A stretch of DNA of 64,000 nucleotides, taken from contig NZ_SCFM01000017.1 of assembly GCF_004138295.1 (NCBI RefSeq), forward strand, positions 1 to 64,000. Reading direction: 5' to 3'. Below the pieces are notes generated by a model, which did no database searches, was not told the origin of the DNA, and worked only from the letters and a program-made list of their open reading frames with translations. Below, in pieces: positions 49,097-58,294 of the stretch. The position numbers and the translations under genes were made by a program. The stretch is from Ectobacillus funiculus. Its GTDB lineage: Bacteria > Bacillota > Bacilli > Bacillales > Bacillaceae_G. The stretch's first letter is position 1, and each line of letters opens with the position of its first letter.

Positions 49097-50356
49097 ATGA
49101 CACAATCTCAACTTACACTTTCATTGCTTGGAAGCGGCGGCGGGGCTGCAAAAGCAATTCTCTCCCTTTTAAATCAGGCCGCACAAGATGAACAGGATCC
49201 AATTCATTCTTATATCAAACATTGCAAGATTCATTTGATTGATATCAAACAAAAACCAAGAGCATATTACGAAGGCTTTTGCAGCACACTCTCGGACAAG
49301 CTCATTCTGCACGAGATTGATTTATCTGATTTAGCTGTATTCCGCAAGCATCTGCAAATCACTGGGCCAGCCATTGTAATAGACGCATCCAGAGCCGATA
49401 CCGTTCAAATGCTATCTTGCTGTGATGAGTTCGGAGCTCACTATATTAGCACTGCTTTAGAATCTGCAGATGAAAATGAGGCAACTGCACGATTTGGACT
49501 CCTAGAACGCTACCGTAGTTTTATAGAAAAAAAGGAAGCCTTCCAAAACACAACAAGCATTATTGGCTCTGGCATGAACCCTGGAGTTGTACAATGGATG
49601 GCAGTGCATCTCATGGAGCAATCTCCTGAAGAAACTCCCCTCGCCTGCTACATCGTGGAACAAGATACAACCTTTTATAAAGATACAAACCTAGTTCAGG
49701 AACATACGATTTACACAACATGGTCTCCTGAAGGATTCCTTGATGAAGCAGTCCTCAATTACCCGCTCTTTATGAAACAGCAGATTCCCGTTATGCTGCA
49801 TGACGATGTATATGCTCAAGAATTTAAAGTGACGTTAGGAAATATTCAATTTCATGGCTGCCTGATGCCGCATGAAGAGGTGATTAGCTTAGGTCAATGG
49901 TTCAATGGAGAGGTTGGCTTTCTTTATAGAATAAATGACCATACAACGAATATTGTTCGGAGCAATCTAAGAAACACTGACGCCCTATGGAGCTACCCGC
50001 GTAAAATGCTTCTGCCGGACCAGAACGAATTAGCCGGTGCTGATCTCGTCGGTGTTTTGCTCGTATACAATGATAAAGAACGTTTTATGTACAATATGCT
50101 TAACAGCAGTGCGATATATGAGCGCTATCACACAAACGCCACGTACTTTCAAGTTGCATGCGGTGTTTACGGAGCAATCTCCTCATTAATGCTCGATTCA
50201 TTACCAACCGGCTGTTACGCTGTAGATGAGCTGCTTCGTCACACTTCTTCCCGTTACGGTCAGTACGTCTCCTATTACATGAAGGATTTTGTCCTTGGGG
50301 AAAACCCAAGCACGGACGGGCTGTTATTTGATCGTATGAAAAGAATGGAGCCATAA
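49097..50356 (+). CDS. Homospermidine synthase / saccharopine dehydrogenase-like NAD(P) protein
   Basis: This 419-residue cytoplasmic protein has an N-terminal Rossmann motif (LLGSGGGAAKAILSLL), a second-strand IHLIDIKQKP, and catalytic-domain segments IIGSGMNPGVVQWMA and YTTWSPEGFLDEAVLNYP that resemble homospermidine synthases. The family makes homospermidine or dehydrogenates aminoadipate-type adducts; which reaction applies here cannot be told. AGGAGGTG precedes the ATG. It is monocistronic between two strong terminators. Confidence 0.7.
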   Translation: MTQSQLTLSLLGSGGGAAKAILSLLNQAAQDEQDPIHSYIKHCKIHLIDIKQKPRAYYEGFCSTLSDKLILHEIDLSDLAVFRKHLQITGPAIVIDASRADTVQMLSCCDEFGAHYISTALESADENEATARFGLLERYRSFIEKKEAFQNTTSIIGSGMNPGVVQWMAVHLMEQSPEETPLACYIVEQDTTFYKDTNLVQEHTIYTTWSPEGFLDEAVLNYPLFMKQQIPVMLHDDVYAQEFKVTLGNIQFHGCLMPHEEVISLGQWFNGEVGFLYRINDHTTNIVRSNLRNTDALWSYPRKMLLPDQNELAGADLVGVLLVYNDKERFMYNMLNSSAIYERYHTNATYFQVACGVYGAISSLMLDSLPTGCYAVDELLRHTSSRYGQYVSYYMKDFVLGENPSTDGLLFDRMKRMEP

Positions 50357-50441
50357 GCTCGCCTTAACAATTTAAATTTTAGTACCTAAAAGAACGTGCG
50401 CAAGCTTTAGCCGCGTTTCTTTTATTTCACTGTAAGAAAGA

Positions 50442-50481
50442 TAGTCCATAAAAATCCTAATTTCGGGATTTTTATGGACTA
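50442..50481. terminator. Bidirectional terminator between the synthase-like gene and iolE
   Basis: TAGTCCATAAAAATCC pairs perfectly with GGGATTTTTATGGACTA across a short loop, giving a 16-bp stem that can serve both convergent genes. Confidence 0.88.
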
Positions 50482-50511
50482 CTTCATTTCTCAACAACGT
50501 GAGTACTGTGA

Positions 50512-51411
50512 TTACAATCCTGTTTTTTCGCTAATATAGCGGCGAGCCTTTAACGCATATGCAAGAGGATTTGCTAATGCTGGATCCTGTTCAGCCTCAA
50601 CAACAAACCAGCCTTTATAAGCAGAAGCTGCAAGTGTTGTAAACACTTCCGCAAACTCGATACCACCGTCGCCTGGAACAGTGAAAGCCCCTGCCTTTAC
50701 TGCCTGCAAAAAGCTTAAATCCTCTTCCTTCACACGAGCCACCACTTCTGGGCGGATGTCTTTTAAATGAACGTGCTTAATGCGAGGAAGGTGTTTTTTC
50801 AATACATGAATTGGATTCTCTCCTGAGAATACGAGATGTCCTGTATCAAACAACAAGGAAACAAGCTTTGGATCTGTTAGCTCCATCAGCTTATCAATTT
50901 CTTCTGTTGTTTGAATCCCTGTTCCCATATGGTGGTGGAATACAATATCCATATCCTTCTCTGCAGCCAGCTCACCAAGGCGATGCAAGCCATCTACCAA
51001 CAGCTTCCACTCTTCTTCTGTAAATACAGGCTTTGCTTTGTAAACAGGCACCGCTTGACCTTGCACGCTTTTGCCTTGCTCCGATACAACAATAACCTTC
51101 GCATCCATCGCATGTAAGAAATCACGGTGCTCGATGAATGCCTCTACCGTTTCCTCTAGAGGTTTTGTTGTCAAAAATGCACTGAACCAAGCGCTTGCGA
51201 TTTGCAATCCCCGAAGTGATAACGCCTGTTTCAATATCTCTGTATCACGTGGATACTTATTTCCTACTTCGCTGCCAGTAAATCCTGCTAGCGCCATTTC
51301 ACTTACGCATTGCTCAAATGTATTCTCGCCGCCAAGCTCTGGAAGATCATCATTTGTCCACGCAATTGGAGCGATTCCTAGTTTGATTGTATTTTCTTTA
51401 AACATATCCAT
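50512..51411 (-). CDS. iolE: Myo-inosose-2 dehydratase
   Basis: This 299-residue TIM-barrel enzyme dehydrates 2-keto-myo-inositol in inositol breakdown. Family landmarks are [19 protein letters not shown] at the start, [58 protein letters not shown] and VPGDGGIEF. The metal ligands Glu/Asp/His are in place. ATG 51411 or ATG 51405 may start translation (GGGAGAGG upstream). It follows iolG after 166 bp. The later genes of the pathway (iolB, C, D, A, J) are not in the window. Confidence 0.92.
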   Translation of the reverse strand: MDMFKENTIKLGIAPIAWTNDDLPELGGENTFEQCVSEMALAGFTGSEVGNKYPRDTEILKQALSLRGLQIASAWFSAFLTTKPLEETVEAFIEHRDFLHAMDAKVIVVSEQGKSVQGQAVPVYKAKPVFTEEEWKLLVDGLHRLGELAAEKDMDIVFHHHMGTGIQTTEEIDKLMELTDPKLVSLLFDTGHLVFSGENPIHVLKKHLPRIKHVHLKDIRPEVVARVKEEDLSFLQAVKAGAFTVPGDGGIEFAEVFTTLAASAYKGWFVVEAEQDPALANPLAYALKARRYISEKTGL

Positions 51412-51577
51412 TTCCTCTCCCTAGCAGCGTCTCGCTTTTTGTTTGTTGCTTTCTTTATACGCATGAGCAGCTTGGATACTTTCGCTCTTCAGCACTTCCA
51501 TAATCCCTGCATGCCGCCATGCGTTATTGTTTTGGGCAATTAACTCATTTTCTCAAAAGCGGCACTATCAAATTTGT

Positions 51578-52600
51578 TTACTGGCTGATTACTATTTCAT
51601 GCTCAATTTTAACAGGACGTCCCGTTAGGAAAGATTCCCTTGCAGCCTTTGCAATTCGCTCTGCCTGCAAGCCATCATTACCAGTGCAAAGCACCTTTTC
51701 ACCTGCTAGGATCGTCTTTGCAAATTGTGTAACTTCTGCGATATATGCTTGTGTATAACGCTCAAGGAAGAAGTACAACGGCTTGTCTTTAACAGTGCCA
51801 TCTACTGTTGATACTTCCACCGTTGTTGGGCGGCAGTTGTCAGCTACTGCTACTCCCTTTTCACCAAACACCTCTACACGCTGATCATAGCCGTAAACAG
51901 CTTGGCGGCTATTATCAATCACACCTAGTGAACCGTTTGCAAATTTCAAGGTAACAATGGCAGTATCAATATCTCCAGCTTCACCAATCGCAGGATCAAC
52001 TAAAACCGTGCCTTGGGCAGATACCTCTACTACTTCACTATTCATTACATAACGTGCCATATCAAAATCATGAATCATCATGTCCATGAACAGGCCGCCT
52101 GAAGTCAGAATATAATCAACGCTTGGTGGCTGCGGATCTCTAGATGTGATTTTCAAAATATGAGGCTGCCCCACTTCTCCTTGCTGCACAAGATCACGTA
52201 CCTTTTTAAAGTTTGGATCAAAGCGGCGGTTAAAGCCAACCTGCAGCTGCACGTCCTCTTCTGCTACTACACGCAGCGCTTCGATTGTTTGCTCTGCAGA
52301 GAAGCTAACCGGCTTTTCGCAGAAGATATGCTTCTTCGCACGTGCTGCCTCTTGAATAATTTGTGCATGTGTGCTTGTTGGAGAGCAAATAAATACTGCA
52401 TCGATTTCAGGATCTGCCAATAAATCCTGGTAATTTGTTGTGAGAACAGAAATTCCTTTGCTAGCAGCCCATGCCTGTAAGTGATCTACCACCACATCTG
52501 ATACCGCTTTAATTTTCACTTGTGGAATTGTTAAAAGGTTATCTACATGTAATCTTCCAATACGTCCTGCGCCAATAATTCCTAATGTAACTGTGTTCAT
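51578..52600 (-). CDS. iolG: Inositol 2-dehydrogenase family protein
   Basis: This 340-residue GFO/IDH/MocA-type oxidoreductase converts myo-inositol to 2-keto-inositol with NAD. Visible motifs are the Rossmann GIIGAGRIGRLH, FCEKPVSFSAEQT with the catalytic Lys (about 95), GFNRRFDPNF, GLFMDMMIHDFDMARYV with Asp/His of the active site, and DIDTAIVTLKF. AAAGGGG precedes the ATG. It belongs with iolT and iolE; a cre-like site lies upstream. Confidence 0.93.
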   Translation of the reverse strand: MNTVTLGIIGAGRIGRLHVDNLLTIPQVKIKAVSDVVVDHLQAWAASKGISVLTTNYQDLLADPEIDAVFICSPTSTHAQIIQEAARAKKHIFCEKPVSFSAEQTIEALRVVAEEDVQLQVGFNRRFDPNFKKVRDLVQQGEVGQPHILKITSRDPQPPSVDYILTSGGLFMDMMIHDFDMARYVMNSEVVEVSAQGTVLVDPAIGEAGDIDTAIVTLKFANGSLGVIDNSRQAVYGYDQRVEVFGEKGVAVADNCRPTTVEVSTVDGTVKDKPLYFFLERYTQAYIAEVTQFAKTILAGEKVLCTGNDGLQAERIAKAARESFLTGRPVKIEHEIVISQ

Positions 52601-52800
52601 ACTCTTACCCCTTTTCGATTTTTAAATATGTTCTTGAAATCTACTATTCTCCTACAAAAGCTCGTAATCCCTAAGCTATTACTATATTTTGCAATTTTCT
52701 TCAACAGGAACTCCTTACTTTACCTCCTCCCCATTCATGATTCGGCATTTCATTACCTCAACTTATATATGAATAAGTTTCTTTATAAACCGTCCAAGTC

Positions 52801-52814
52801 TTAAAGCGTTTCCA
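52801..52814 (-). promoter_or_regulatory. cre-like site upstream of iolG
   Basis: TGGAAACGCTTTAA on the minus strand resembles the CcpA consensus with two deviations. The 319-bp gap between iolT and iolG otherwise shows no recognisable element. Confidence 0.45.
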
Positions 52815-52919
52815 AAATACCTATTGGTAATTTACGTATTTGCTACTTCTACCATAAGTCACCCTTCGCAGTCACAACCGTCCAGTTTATAGAAAAACTT
52901 TACTCTCGAAATAGTATTA

Positions 52920-54257
52920 TCATGCAATTGATTTTTTTGCTGTTATCTCTGCCTCAATTTCCTCTAATGACTTCCCTTTTGTTTCCGGGACAAATTTAAG
53001 GACAAAGAGAAATGCTGCTATACCAATTACCGCATAAAAGAGGAACAATACACTAGATCCTAAACTCTCCAATAACACTGGGAAGGACAGCGATACAGCA
53101 ATATTAGCTAACCACAAGCATGTACTTGCAAATCCAATAGCAGTTCCCCTTATTTTTAATGGGAATATTTCAGCAAGGACAACCCATGCAACCATTCCCC
53201 AGCTCGCTGAATACGCTACCATAAATAAGCATAAACAACCTAATAGCAACCAACTCGGAGCCTGAAAAAATAATGTACTGACTCCCAATACTCCTAACGC
53301 CAAAGACATTCCGATATTTCCAATAAGCATCAACATTTTGCGACCTAATCTATCTATTAATACAGTTCCAATTATGGTGAACAGTACATTAATTATACCT
53401 ATCCCAATTGTTCCAGCGATTGCACTGGATGCTCCAATACCCGAATCTATCAAAATAGTAGGTGTATAATAAATAATTGTGTTTGTTCCTATCACTTGCT
53501 GAAAGATTGCTACACCTACTCCAACCAACAGAATCGGACGCATGAGTGGAGAAAACAGCTCGGATAATGGTGCTTTTTCTTCTGTCTTTAATGCTTTTAT
53601 ACTTTTTATTTCCAAATCTATTTCAGCAGAATCTCTTGTTAAGAGCAGTACTCTGCGTGCTTCTTCTTCTCTTTCGTTTTGTAATAGCCAACGAGGACTT
53701 TCTGGCATAAATAACATCCCAATCATTAGAAGAAGAGATGGAACAACAGCTAATAGTAACATCCAATCCCAACGGCCAGATGAAGAGAACACATAATTAA
53801 TCACATAAGCCATCAGAATTCCTAATGCGTTCATTAATGTATTTAGAGAAGCTACCCTGCCACGAATTGCAGCAGGAGCCATTTCAGATAAATATAATGG
53901 AACAATTGCGGATGCTCCCCCCACAGCAACACCTAATACGATTCTAAATAGCACCAAGCTCTCTACATTCGGCGAAAATCCTGTTCCAATTGCTCCAATG
54001 GAAAACAGTGCGCCTAACCAAATAATTAATTTCTTTCTGCCAATACGATCTGACAAAGTCCCGCCAAATGCAGCCCCTGCTAATGCCCCTATCAGCACTC
54101 CACTTACCACTAACCCTTCCATGAAAGGAGTTAGCCCCAAATCTTCCTTTATGAAAATTAAAGCACCCGAAATTACCCCTGTATCATAGCCGAAAAGCAA
54201 TCCACCTAAAGCTCCAAAAAAATAGATTACATTAATATAGACTTTTTTTGATTTCAT
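52920..54257 (-). CDS. iolT: Sugar-porter MFS transporter, likely inositol permease
   Basis: This 445-residue protein has twelve membrane helices and the sugar-porter signatures GGLLFGYDTGVISGAL (N-terminus), GGTLSDRIGRKKLI (motif A), PLYLSEMAPAAIRGRVASL, PESPRWLL (end of helix 6) and VPETKGKSLEEIEAE (C-terminus). Its position upstream of iolG and iolE points to inositol uptake. ATG 54257 has AAGGGG seven bases upstream and is preferred to the frame from 54290. The long upstream region holds several palindromes. Confidence 0.88.
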   Translation of the reverse strand: MKSKKVYINVIYFFGALGGLLFGYDTGVISGALIFIKEDLGLTPFMEGLVVSGVLIGALAGAAFGGTLSDRIGRKKLIIWLGALFSIGAIGTGFSPNVESLVLFRIVLGVAVGGASAIVPLYLSEMAPAAIRGRVASLNTLMNALGILMAYVINYVFSSSGRWDWMLLLAVVPSLLLMIGMLFMPESPRWLLQNEREEEARRVLLLTRDSAEIDLEIKSIKALKTEEKAPLSELFSPLMRPILLVGVGVAIFQQVIGTNTIIYYTPTILIDSGIGASSAIAGTIGIGIINVLFTIIGTVLIDRLGRKMLMLIGNIGMSLALGVLGVSTLFFQAPSWLLLGCLCLFMVAYSASWGMVAWVVLAEIFPLKIRGTAIGFASTCLWLANIAVSLSFPVLLESLGSSVLFLFYAVIGIAAFLFVLKFVPETKGKSLEEIEAEITAKKSIA

Positions 54258-54320
54258 AATGGAACCCCTTGCCGAATATTTATTTTCCACCCTATCATTG
54301 CATTCTTATAAGACCGTGTT

Positions 54321-54334
54321 TTATAACGCTTTCA
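54321..54334 (-). promoter_or_regulatory. cre-like site upstream of iolT
   Basis: TGAAAGCGTTATAA on the minus strand matches the core of the CcpA consensus (TGAAAGCGTT) and lies 64 bp upstream of the start. Confidence 0.5.
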
Positions 54335-54382
54335 CTTTTTCCATCACTCACCCCTTCTATCTGCCCACGCTTTAATATAAAA

Positions 54383-54394
54383 GAAAGAACTTTC
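54383..54394. promoter_or_regulatory. Palindromic operator-like motif, copy 1 of 3
   Basis: GAAAG-AA-CTTTC, arms of five bases. Two further copies lie at 54521 and 54705, all upstream of iolT. Confidence 0.45.
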
Positions 54395-54467
54395 CCAAAT
54401 AAAAGATTAATACTGAACCTATATTTGCTTAAAATCCTTTAACATCAACAAATTAAACAATTAAATC

Positions 54468-54490
54468 ATTGTTAAAGTACGATTAACAAT
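54468..54490. promoter_or_regulatory. Inverted repeat ATTGTTAA-N7-TTAACAAT
   Basis: The eight-base arms are perfect and separated by seven bases. It is either a regulator site or a small hairpin in the AT-rich region upstream of iolT. Confidence 0.4.
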
Positions 54491-54520
54491 ATTCAACTTA
54501 AAATGTATCCGTTTTCTACA

Positions 54521-54534
54521 GGAAAGAACTTTCC
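54521..54534. promoter_or_regulatory. Palindromic operator-like motif, copy 2 of 3
   Basis: GGAAAG-AA-CTTTCC, perfect six-base arms, the strongest of the three copies. Confidence 0.5.
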
Positions 54535-54704
54535 TTAATGTGAGTTTATCTTTAAAAGTACCCATTGTCAATATTTTTTAAAAAATTCCATAAATATAAA
54601 TAAAAATCTTATAAACCTATGTTTTTTATAGATCTGATCATTCGTAATCCTTTATAATTTCACTGAATTATTTTATTCATCGCTATACTTCAACAGAAAT
54701 AAAA

Positions 54705-54716
54705 GAAAGGACTTTC
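54705..54716. promoter_or_regulatory. Palindromic operator-like motif, copy 3 of 3
   Basis: GAAAG-GA-CTTTC with five-base arms. The surrounding sequence to 54755 is AT-rich and otherwise empty. Confidence 0.45.
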
Positions 54717-54754
54717 CTTTTTATTCATTTTAGATATTTCATAGTAGTTTCTTA

Positions 54755-54792
54755 AAGTAAAACTAAAATAAGCTTAGGAAAAACCCAAGCTC
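54755..54792 (-). terminator. Terminator of the 37-residue peptide gene
   Basis: On the minus strand AGCTTGGG pairs with CCTAAGCT across five T and is followed by TATTTTAGTTTT. Confidence 0.7.
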
Positions 54793-54861
54793 TACTTTTA
54801 TGCTGATTTAACAGCCAATTATTTTTCTACATACAATGCTATTCTTTATGAATATTATCCC

Positions 54862-54975
54862 TCAAGCCCCCTCTTCATCTTTCCTATCCTTTTTTAGCAT
54901 ATGATAGTATGTAAACAACAGACAAGCTACCGCAAGACCGCTACATATATATTGAAAAATCCTCATCATATCCAT
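54862..54975 (-). CDS. Small single-helix membrane protein (37 residues)
   Basis: The frame begins MDMMRIFQYICSGLAVAC, continues with a hydrophobic helix to about residue 26, and ends in a charged tail with KKDRKDEEGA. GGAGG lies seven bases before the ATG and a convincing terminator follows, so a real small gene is likely although I recognise no family. It stands alone in the gap between iolT and ctaM, transcribed divergently from ctaM. Confidence 0.6.
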   Translation of the reverse strand: MDMMRIFQYICSGLAVACLLFTYYHMLKKDRKDEEGA

Positions 54976-55227
54976 AAGAACGCCTCCGTTATTCAGTAAT
55001 AATATATCCTTATTTTCCTTATTTTTGAAAACATTATACAGACTGCACCGTTCAAATTCTGAATGTTCACAAGTTGTTCATATAAAAGGAATATCCGATT
55101 TCACTTTTGCAAAATCAATCTTGTATAATGAAAACGATAGATGCTCGTTTTGCTCCTCTGGCTTGAGGTTCGAATAACTTGTGTGTATTCTAGATAAAGA
55201 CAAATATAGCGAAGGAGACTATTGCTC

Positions 55228-55779
55228 ATGAACAGCACAAACAATCGCCCGACAACTAGCAAGAATTACACAGCTATTGTTGTTACCCTATCAATTGTCG
55301 TAAACGCATTAATTCTATTGCTATTCTTCTCACCCCTTGGATACCAGGGAAAAGTAACCTTTGACATTAAGATTTTCCCGCGCTTAAATGCTATTTTTAA
55401 CAGCTTTACATTCATTTTTTTACTTGTAGCCTTGTACGCCATAAAAAAACGGAATATAACACTTCATAAACGCTTTGTTTTAGCCGCCTTTACAACAACC
55501 ATTTTGTTCGCTGTTTCCTATTTGACGTATCATTACTTATCAGTTGAAACAACTCATTACGGCGGAGAGGGATTTATGCGTTACTTCTATTTCTTTATTC
55601 TAATTACACATAGCGTTTTGGCAGCTATTATCGTTCCGCTTGCGCTTTTCTCCCTTATTTGGGGCTGGACAAACCAGCTTGACAAGCATCGAAAAATCGT
55701 ACGCTGGAGCATGCCGATTTGGTTGTATGTTAGCTCCACCGGTGTACTTGTATACCTTTTAATTTCTCCCTATTATTAA
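55228..55779 (+). CDS. ctaM: DUF420 membrane protein CtaM (YozB), cytochrome aa3 assembly factor
   Basis: This 183-residue protein has about five membrane helices: one at 15-38, then LNAIFNSFTFIFLLVALYAI, HKRFVLAAFTTTILFAVSYL, HSVLAAIIVPLALFSLIW and the final one. DUF420/CtaM proteins are needed for active heme aa3 oxidases in Firmicutes, consistent with qoxABCD elsewhere in the window. The conserved His in HKRFV and in LTYHYL and THSVL are visible. ATG 55228 has AAGGAG ten bases upstream. Confidence 0.85.
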   Translation: MNSTNNRPTTSKNYTAIVVTLSIVVNALILLLFFSPLGYQGKVTFDIKIFPRLNAIFNSFTFIFLLVALYAIKKRNITLHKRFVLAAFTTTILFAVSYLTYHYLSVETTHYGGEGFMRYFYFFILITHSVLAAIIVPLALFSLIWGWTNQLDKHRKIVRWSMPIWLYVSSTGVLVYLLISPYY

Positions 55780-55814
55780 TGTTAAGACAGTGCTTACGTA
55801 CGGGAATGTTGACA

Positions 55815-55850
55815 AAAGGGGGAAGTGCTCTGCACTTCCCCCTCTTTTCT
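55815..55850 (+). terminator. Terminator of ctaM
   Basis: A perfect 10-bp stem GGGGGAAGTG/CACTTCCCCC is followed by TCTTTTCT. Confidence 0.9.
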
Positions 55851-55996
55851 ATGTCTTTTCTTTTTTCTGCATTCTTGCTCGGTTAGTGCCAACTCAAAGA
55901 GCTTGTTAACATCTCCTATAGTTAGCCGTCTTTTTGGATAAGAATGTAATGGTAAAGTTAACCTTACAGCACCCCTTGGGTCATAAGATACAAGGC

Positions 55997-56809
55997 TTAA
56001 AGCTTATTGCGAAAAGCCTTTACTTTATCCATAAATTCTTTCACTCGTCTAACATCCACATGATTCTCAAATTTCCCATCTTGTTTAAAAGTAGTTCCAA
56101 CGACTGCCCCATCAGCAATGGACAATTGCTCTTCAAGATTACTTAGTCTTACACCTGTGTTTGCTAACACAACCGTTTCGGACACTACTTCTTTCACACG
56201 TCTTAATAGCTGTGCATCGGTTTGAGCTCCTGCTGTCAAGCCTGATACACATAAAGCATCTGGTTTGTTGTTAAAAACTGTTGACTTAGCAATGCTTTCG
56301 ATATCCCGATCAGCCAAATATTTAGCAGCTTCTGGTACGATGTTAAATAACAGCTTTACATTTTCTGCACCAATGCTGTACTGATGTCTAATGGTTTCAC
56401 CTACATTTGTATCCCATATTCCAAAGTCACTTGCATATACACCTGTGAAAATTTCCCTCACAAACTTCGCCCCTGTAGCGGCGGCCAAATCCAGTGATTT
56501 TTTTGCATCCCATAATACATTCACACCAAATGGTACTTTAATATCCGACATTAACTCCCCAATAATACGAGCCATCGCAGCAACAGTTTCCGTTTTCACA
56601 TCTGTTAAATATGGCAAACTAAACTCATTTGAAAACATAACTGCATCCACGCCTCCCTCTTGCAGAGCCTGCAGATCTTTTCTTGCCATGTCTACAACAT
56701 AATCCATACTCTTTTCCTTGTTAAAATAAGGATCTCCCGGCAGCGGCAATAAATGACACATTGCAATAATCGCCTTTTCAGTTCCAATCACATCTTTTAA
56801 CCAAGTCAT
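55997..56809 (-). CDS. BtpA/SgcQ family TIM-barrel protein
   Basis: This 270-residue cytoplasmic protein of the BtpA/SgcQ family has AIIAMCHLLPLPGDPYFNK at the N-terminus, GGVDAVMFSNEFSLPYL, VPFGVNVLWDAKKSLDLAA, AKFVREIFTGVYASDFG and ADGAVVGTTFKQDGKFENHV. BtpA was named from a photosystem I accumulation phenotype, and SgcQ lies in a sugar cluster; no reaction is proven. It is the last gene of the amino-sugar-acid operon, 77 bp after the permease, so an aldolase- or epimerase-like step on a sugar phosphate is a reasonable guess. Confidence 0.85.
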   Translation of the reverse strand: MTWLKDVIGTEKAIIAMCHLLPLPGDPYFNKEKSMDYVVDMARKDLQALQEGGVDAVMFSNEFSLPYLTDVKTETVAAMARIIGELMSDIKVPFGVNVLWDAKKSLDLAAATGAKFVREIFTGVYASDFGIWDTNVGETIRHQYSIGAENVKLLFNIVPEAAKYLADRDIESIAKSTVFNNKPDALCVSGLTAGAQTDAQLLRRVKEVVSETVVLANTGVRLSNLEEQLSIADGAVVGTTFKQDGKFENHVDVRRVKEFMDKVKAFRNKL

Positions 56810-56886
56810 ATTTATCCCTCCTAATATTATTTTATATATCTATTTAAATAAATTCATTTTGTATCTACGCAGAAGGAGCTTTGTCT

Positions 56887-58212
56887 TTACACGAACATAC
56901 TAAACAGCAAAGCAGTTCCAAATGCGATAAATGAAAGCAATGTTTCGAGCACCGTCCATGTTTTAAATGTTTCTTTTACGGTTAATCCCAAGTATTCTTT
57001 TACCATCCAAAATCCAGCATCGTTCACGTGTGAAAACATAAGCGACCCTGCACCTGTCGCGATAACGAGCAATTCCAGGTTCACACCTGACATGTGCTGT
57101 ACAATCGGTGCGACAATACCAGCAGCTGTTGTTAATGCGACCGTCGCTGAGCCCGTCGCGATTCGAATCAATCCGGCTACCATGAACGCTAAAACAAGTG
57201 GGGATAAGGATAAATGCTCAGACATTTGCGCAATAGACGTGCCCACACCGCTTTCGATAAGAATCTGTTTGAATCCACCACCGGCGCCAATAATTAAAAT
57301 AATCGAACTAACCGGCAATAGACATTCTTCCGTTAACTTCTTGATCACATTTTTATCCATGCCTTGACGGATACCAAGGAAATAGAATGCCGCAAAGCAA
57401 GCGATAAGAAGCGCAATTACAGGGCTACCAATGAATACAAAAAATTTCGGCAATACACCAGGCAGTGACATATAAGGTGTAAGAACAGATACTATCATTA
57501 ATAAGACAGGTAATAAGATAATGAAAAATGAAATTCCTGTGCCAGGCAATTTTTGTGATGCCGTGCTCACACGGATCAACTGCGGTTCCCCTTTAGGAAT
57601 CACGCGTTTATGCACGAACTTCGCAAATAACGGTCCCGCGATGATGGCTGCAGGCAGCGAAATGATGAGAGAGTAAATAAGGACTTTTCCTATATTGGCA
57701 TTATAAATACCTATCGCGGTCATCGCCCCCGGATGCGGCGGTACAAGACCATGTACAATGGATAATCCGGCAATTACAGGTAATGCGATTAATAAAATGT
57801 TTTGTTTCGTTGTTTTATGAATTGAGATTACTAGAGGTAATAAAATTACAATCCCTACGTCGAAAAATACCGGAATTCCAATAATAAACCCTGCGATCAG
57901 CATTGCCCAAGGCAATTTCTTTATCCCAAAGACGCGAATAAAAAATTCTGCCACTTGCATGCCGGCACCTGAATCTGACATCAGCTTTCCTAAAATTGTA
58001 CCTAGCGCCAAGATTCCAACTAAATGTCCTAAAACATTTCCAACCCCCGTTTCATAGGCAACAGCGATTTTATCCATTGATAACCCAGACATAATCGCTA
58101 AGAACAAACTCGCAACGGTTAAACTAATAAACGCATGCCATTTCCACCAAGCTACTCCTAAGATAACAATCACAATTGCTAACAAAGTAATCATTAATAG
58201 GTATATATCCAT
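56887..58212 (-). CDS. GntP-family gluconate:H+ symporter-like permease
   Basis: This 441-residue permease has about twelve to fourteen membrane segments. Family landmarks are GVGNVLGHLVGILALGTILG, FFDVGIVILLPLVISIHK, HGLVPPHPGAMTAIGIY, GAGGGFKQILIESGVG and FSHVNDAGFWMVKEYLG. GntP proteins take up gluconate and related sugar acids by proton symport; here the neighbours suggest an amino- or acylamino-sugar acid. ATG 58212 is chosen because a perfect cre site overlaps the longer frame upstream. Confidence 0.92.
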   Translation of the reverse strand: MDIYLLMITLLAIVIVILGVAWWKWHAFISLTVASLFLAIMSGLSMDKIAVAYETGVGNVLGHLVGILALGTILGKLMSDSGAGMQVAEFFIRVFGIKKLPWAMLIAGFIIGIPVFFDVGIVILLPLVISIHKTTKQNILLIALPVIAGLSIVHGLVPPHPGAMTAIGIYNANIGKVLIYSLIISLPAAIIAGPLFAKFVHKRVIPKGEPQLIRVSTASQKLPGTGISFFIILLPVLLMIVSVLTPYMSLPGVLPKFFVFIGSPVIALLIACFAAFYFLGIRQGMDKNVIKKLTEECLLPVSSIILIIGAGGGFKQILIESGVGTSIAQMSEHLSLSPLVLAFMVAGLIRIATGSATVALTTAAGIVAPIVQHMSGVNLELLVIATGAGSLMFSHVNDAGFWMVKEYLGLTVKETFKTWTVLETLLSFIAFGTALLFSMFV

Positions 58213-58236
58213 ACTCCATTCCCCTTCCCTTTGGAT

Positions 58237-58250
58237 AGTAAGCGTTTTCA
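58237..58250 (-). promoter_or_regulatory. CcpA cre site between gntR and the GntP permease gene
   Basis: TGAAAACGCTTACT on the minus strand matches every position of the cre consensus (TGWAARCGYTWNCW). It lies 24 bp upstream of the permease start, as a roadblock or promoter-linked site inside the operon. Confidence 0.75.
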
Positions 58251-58294
58251 AACACTTGGCGAGAAAAGAGACTGCATCGCTTTCTCGCTATTTT

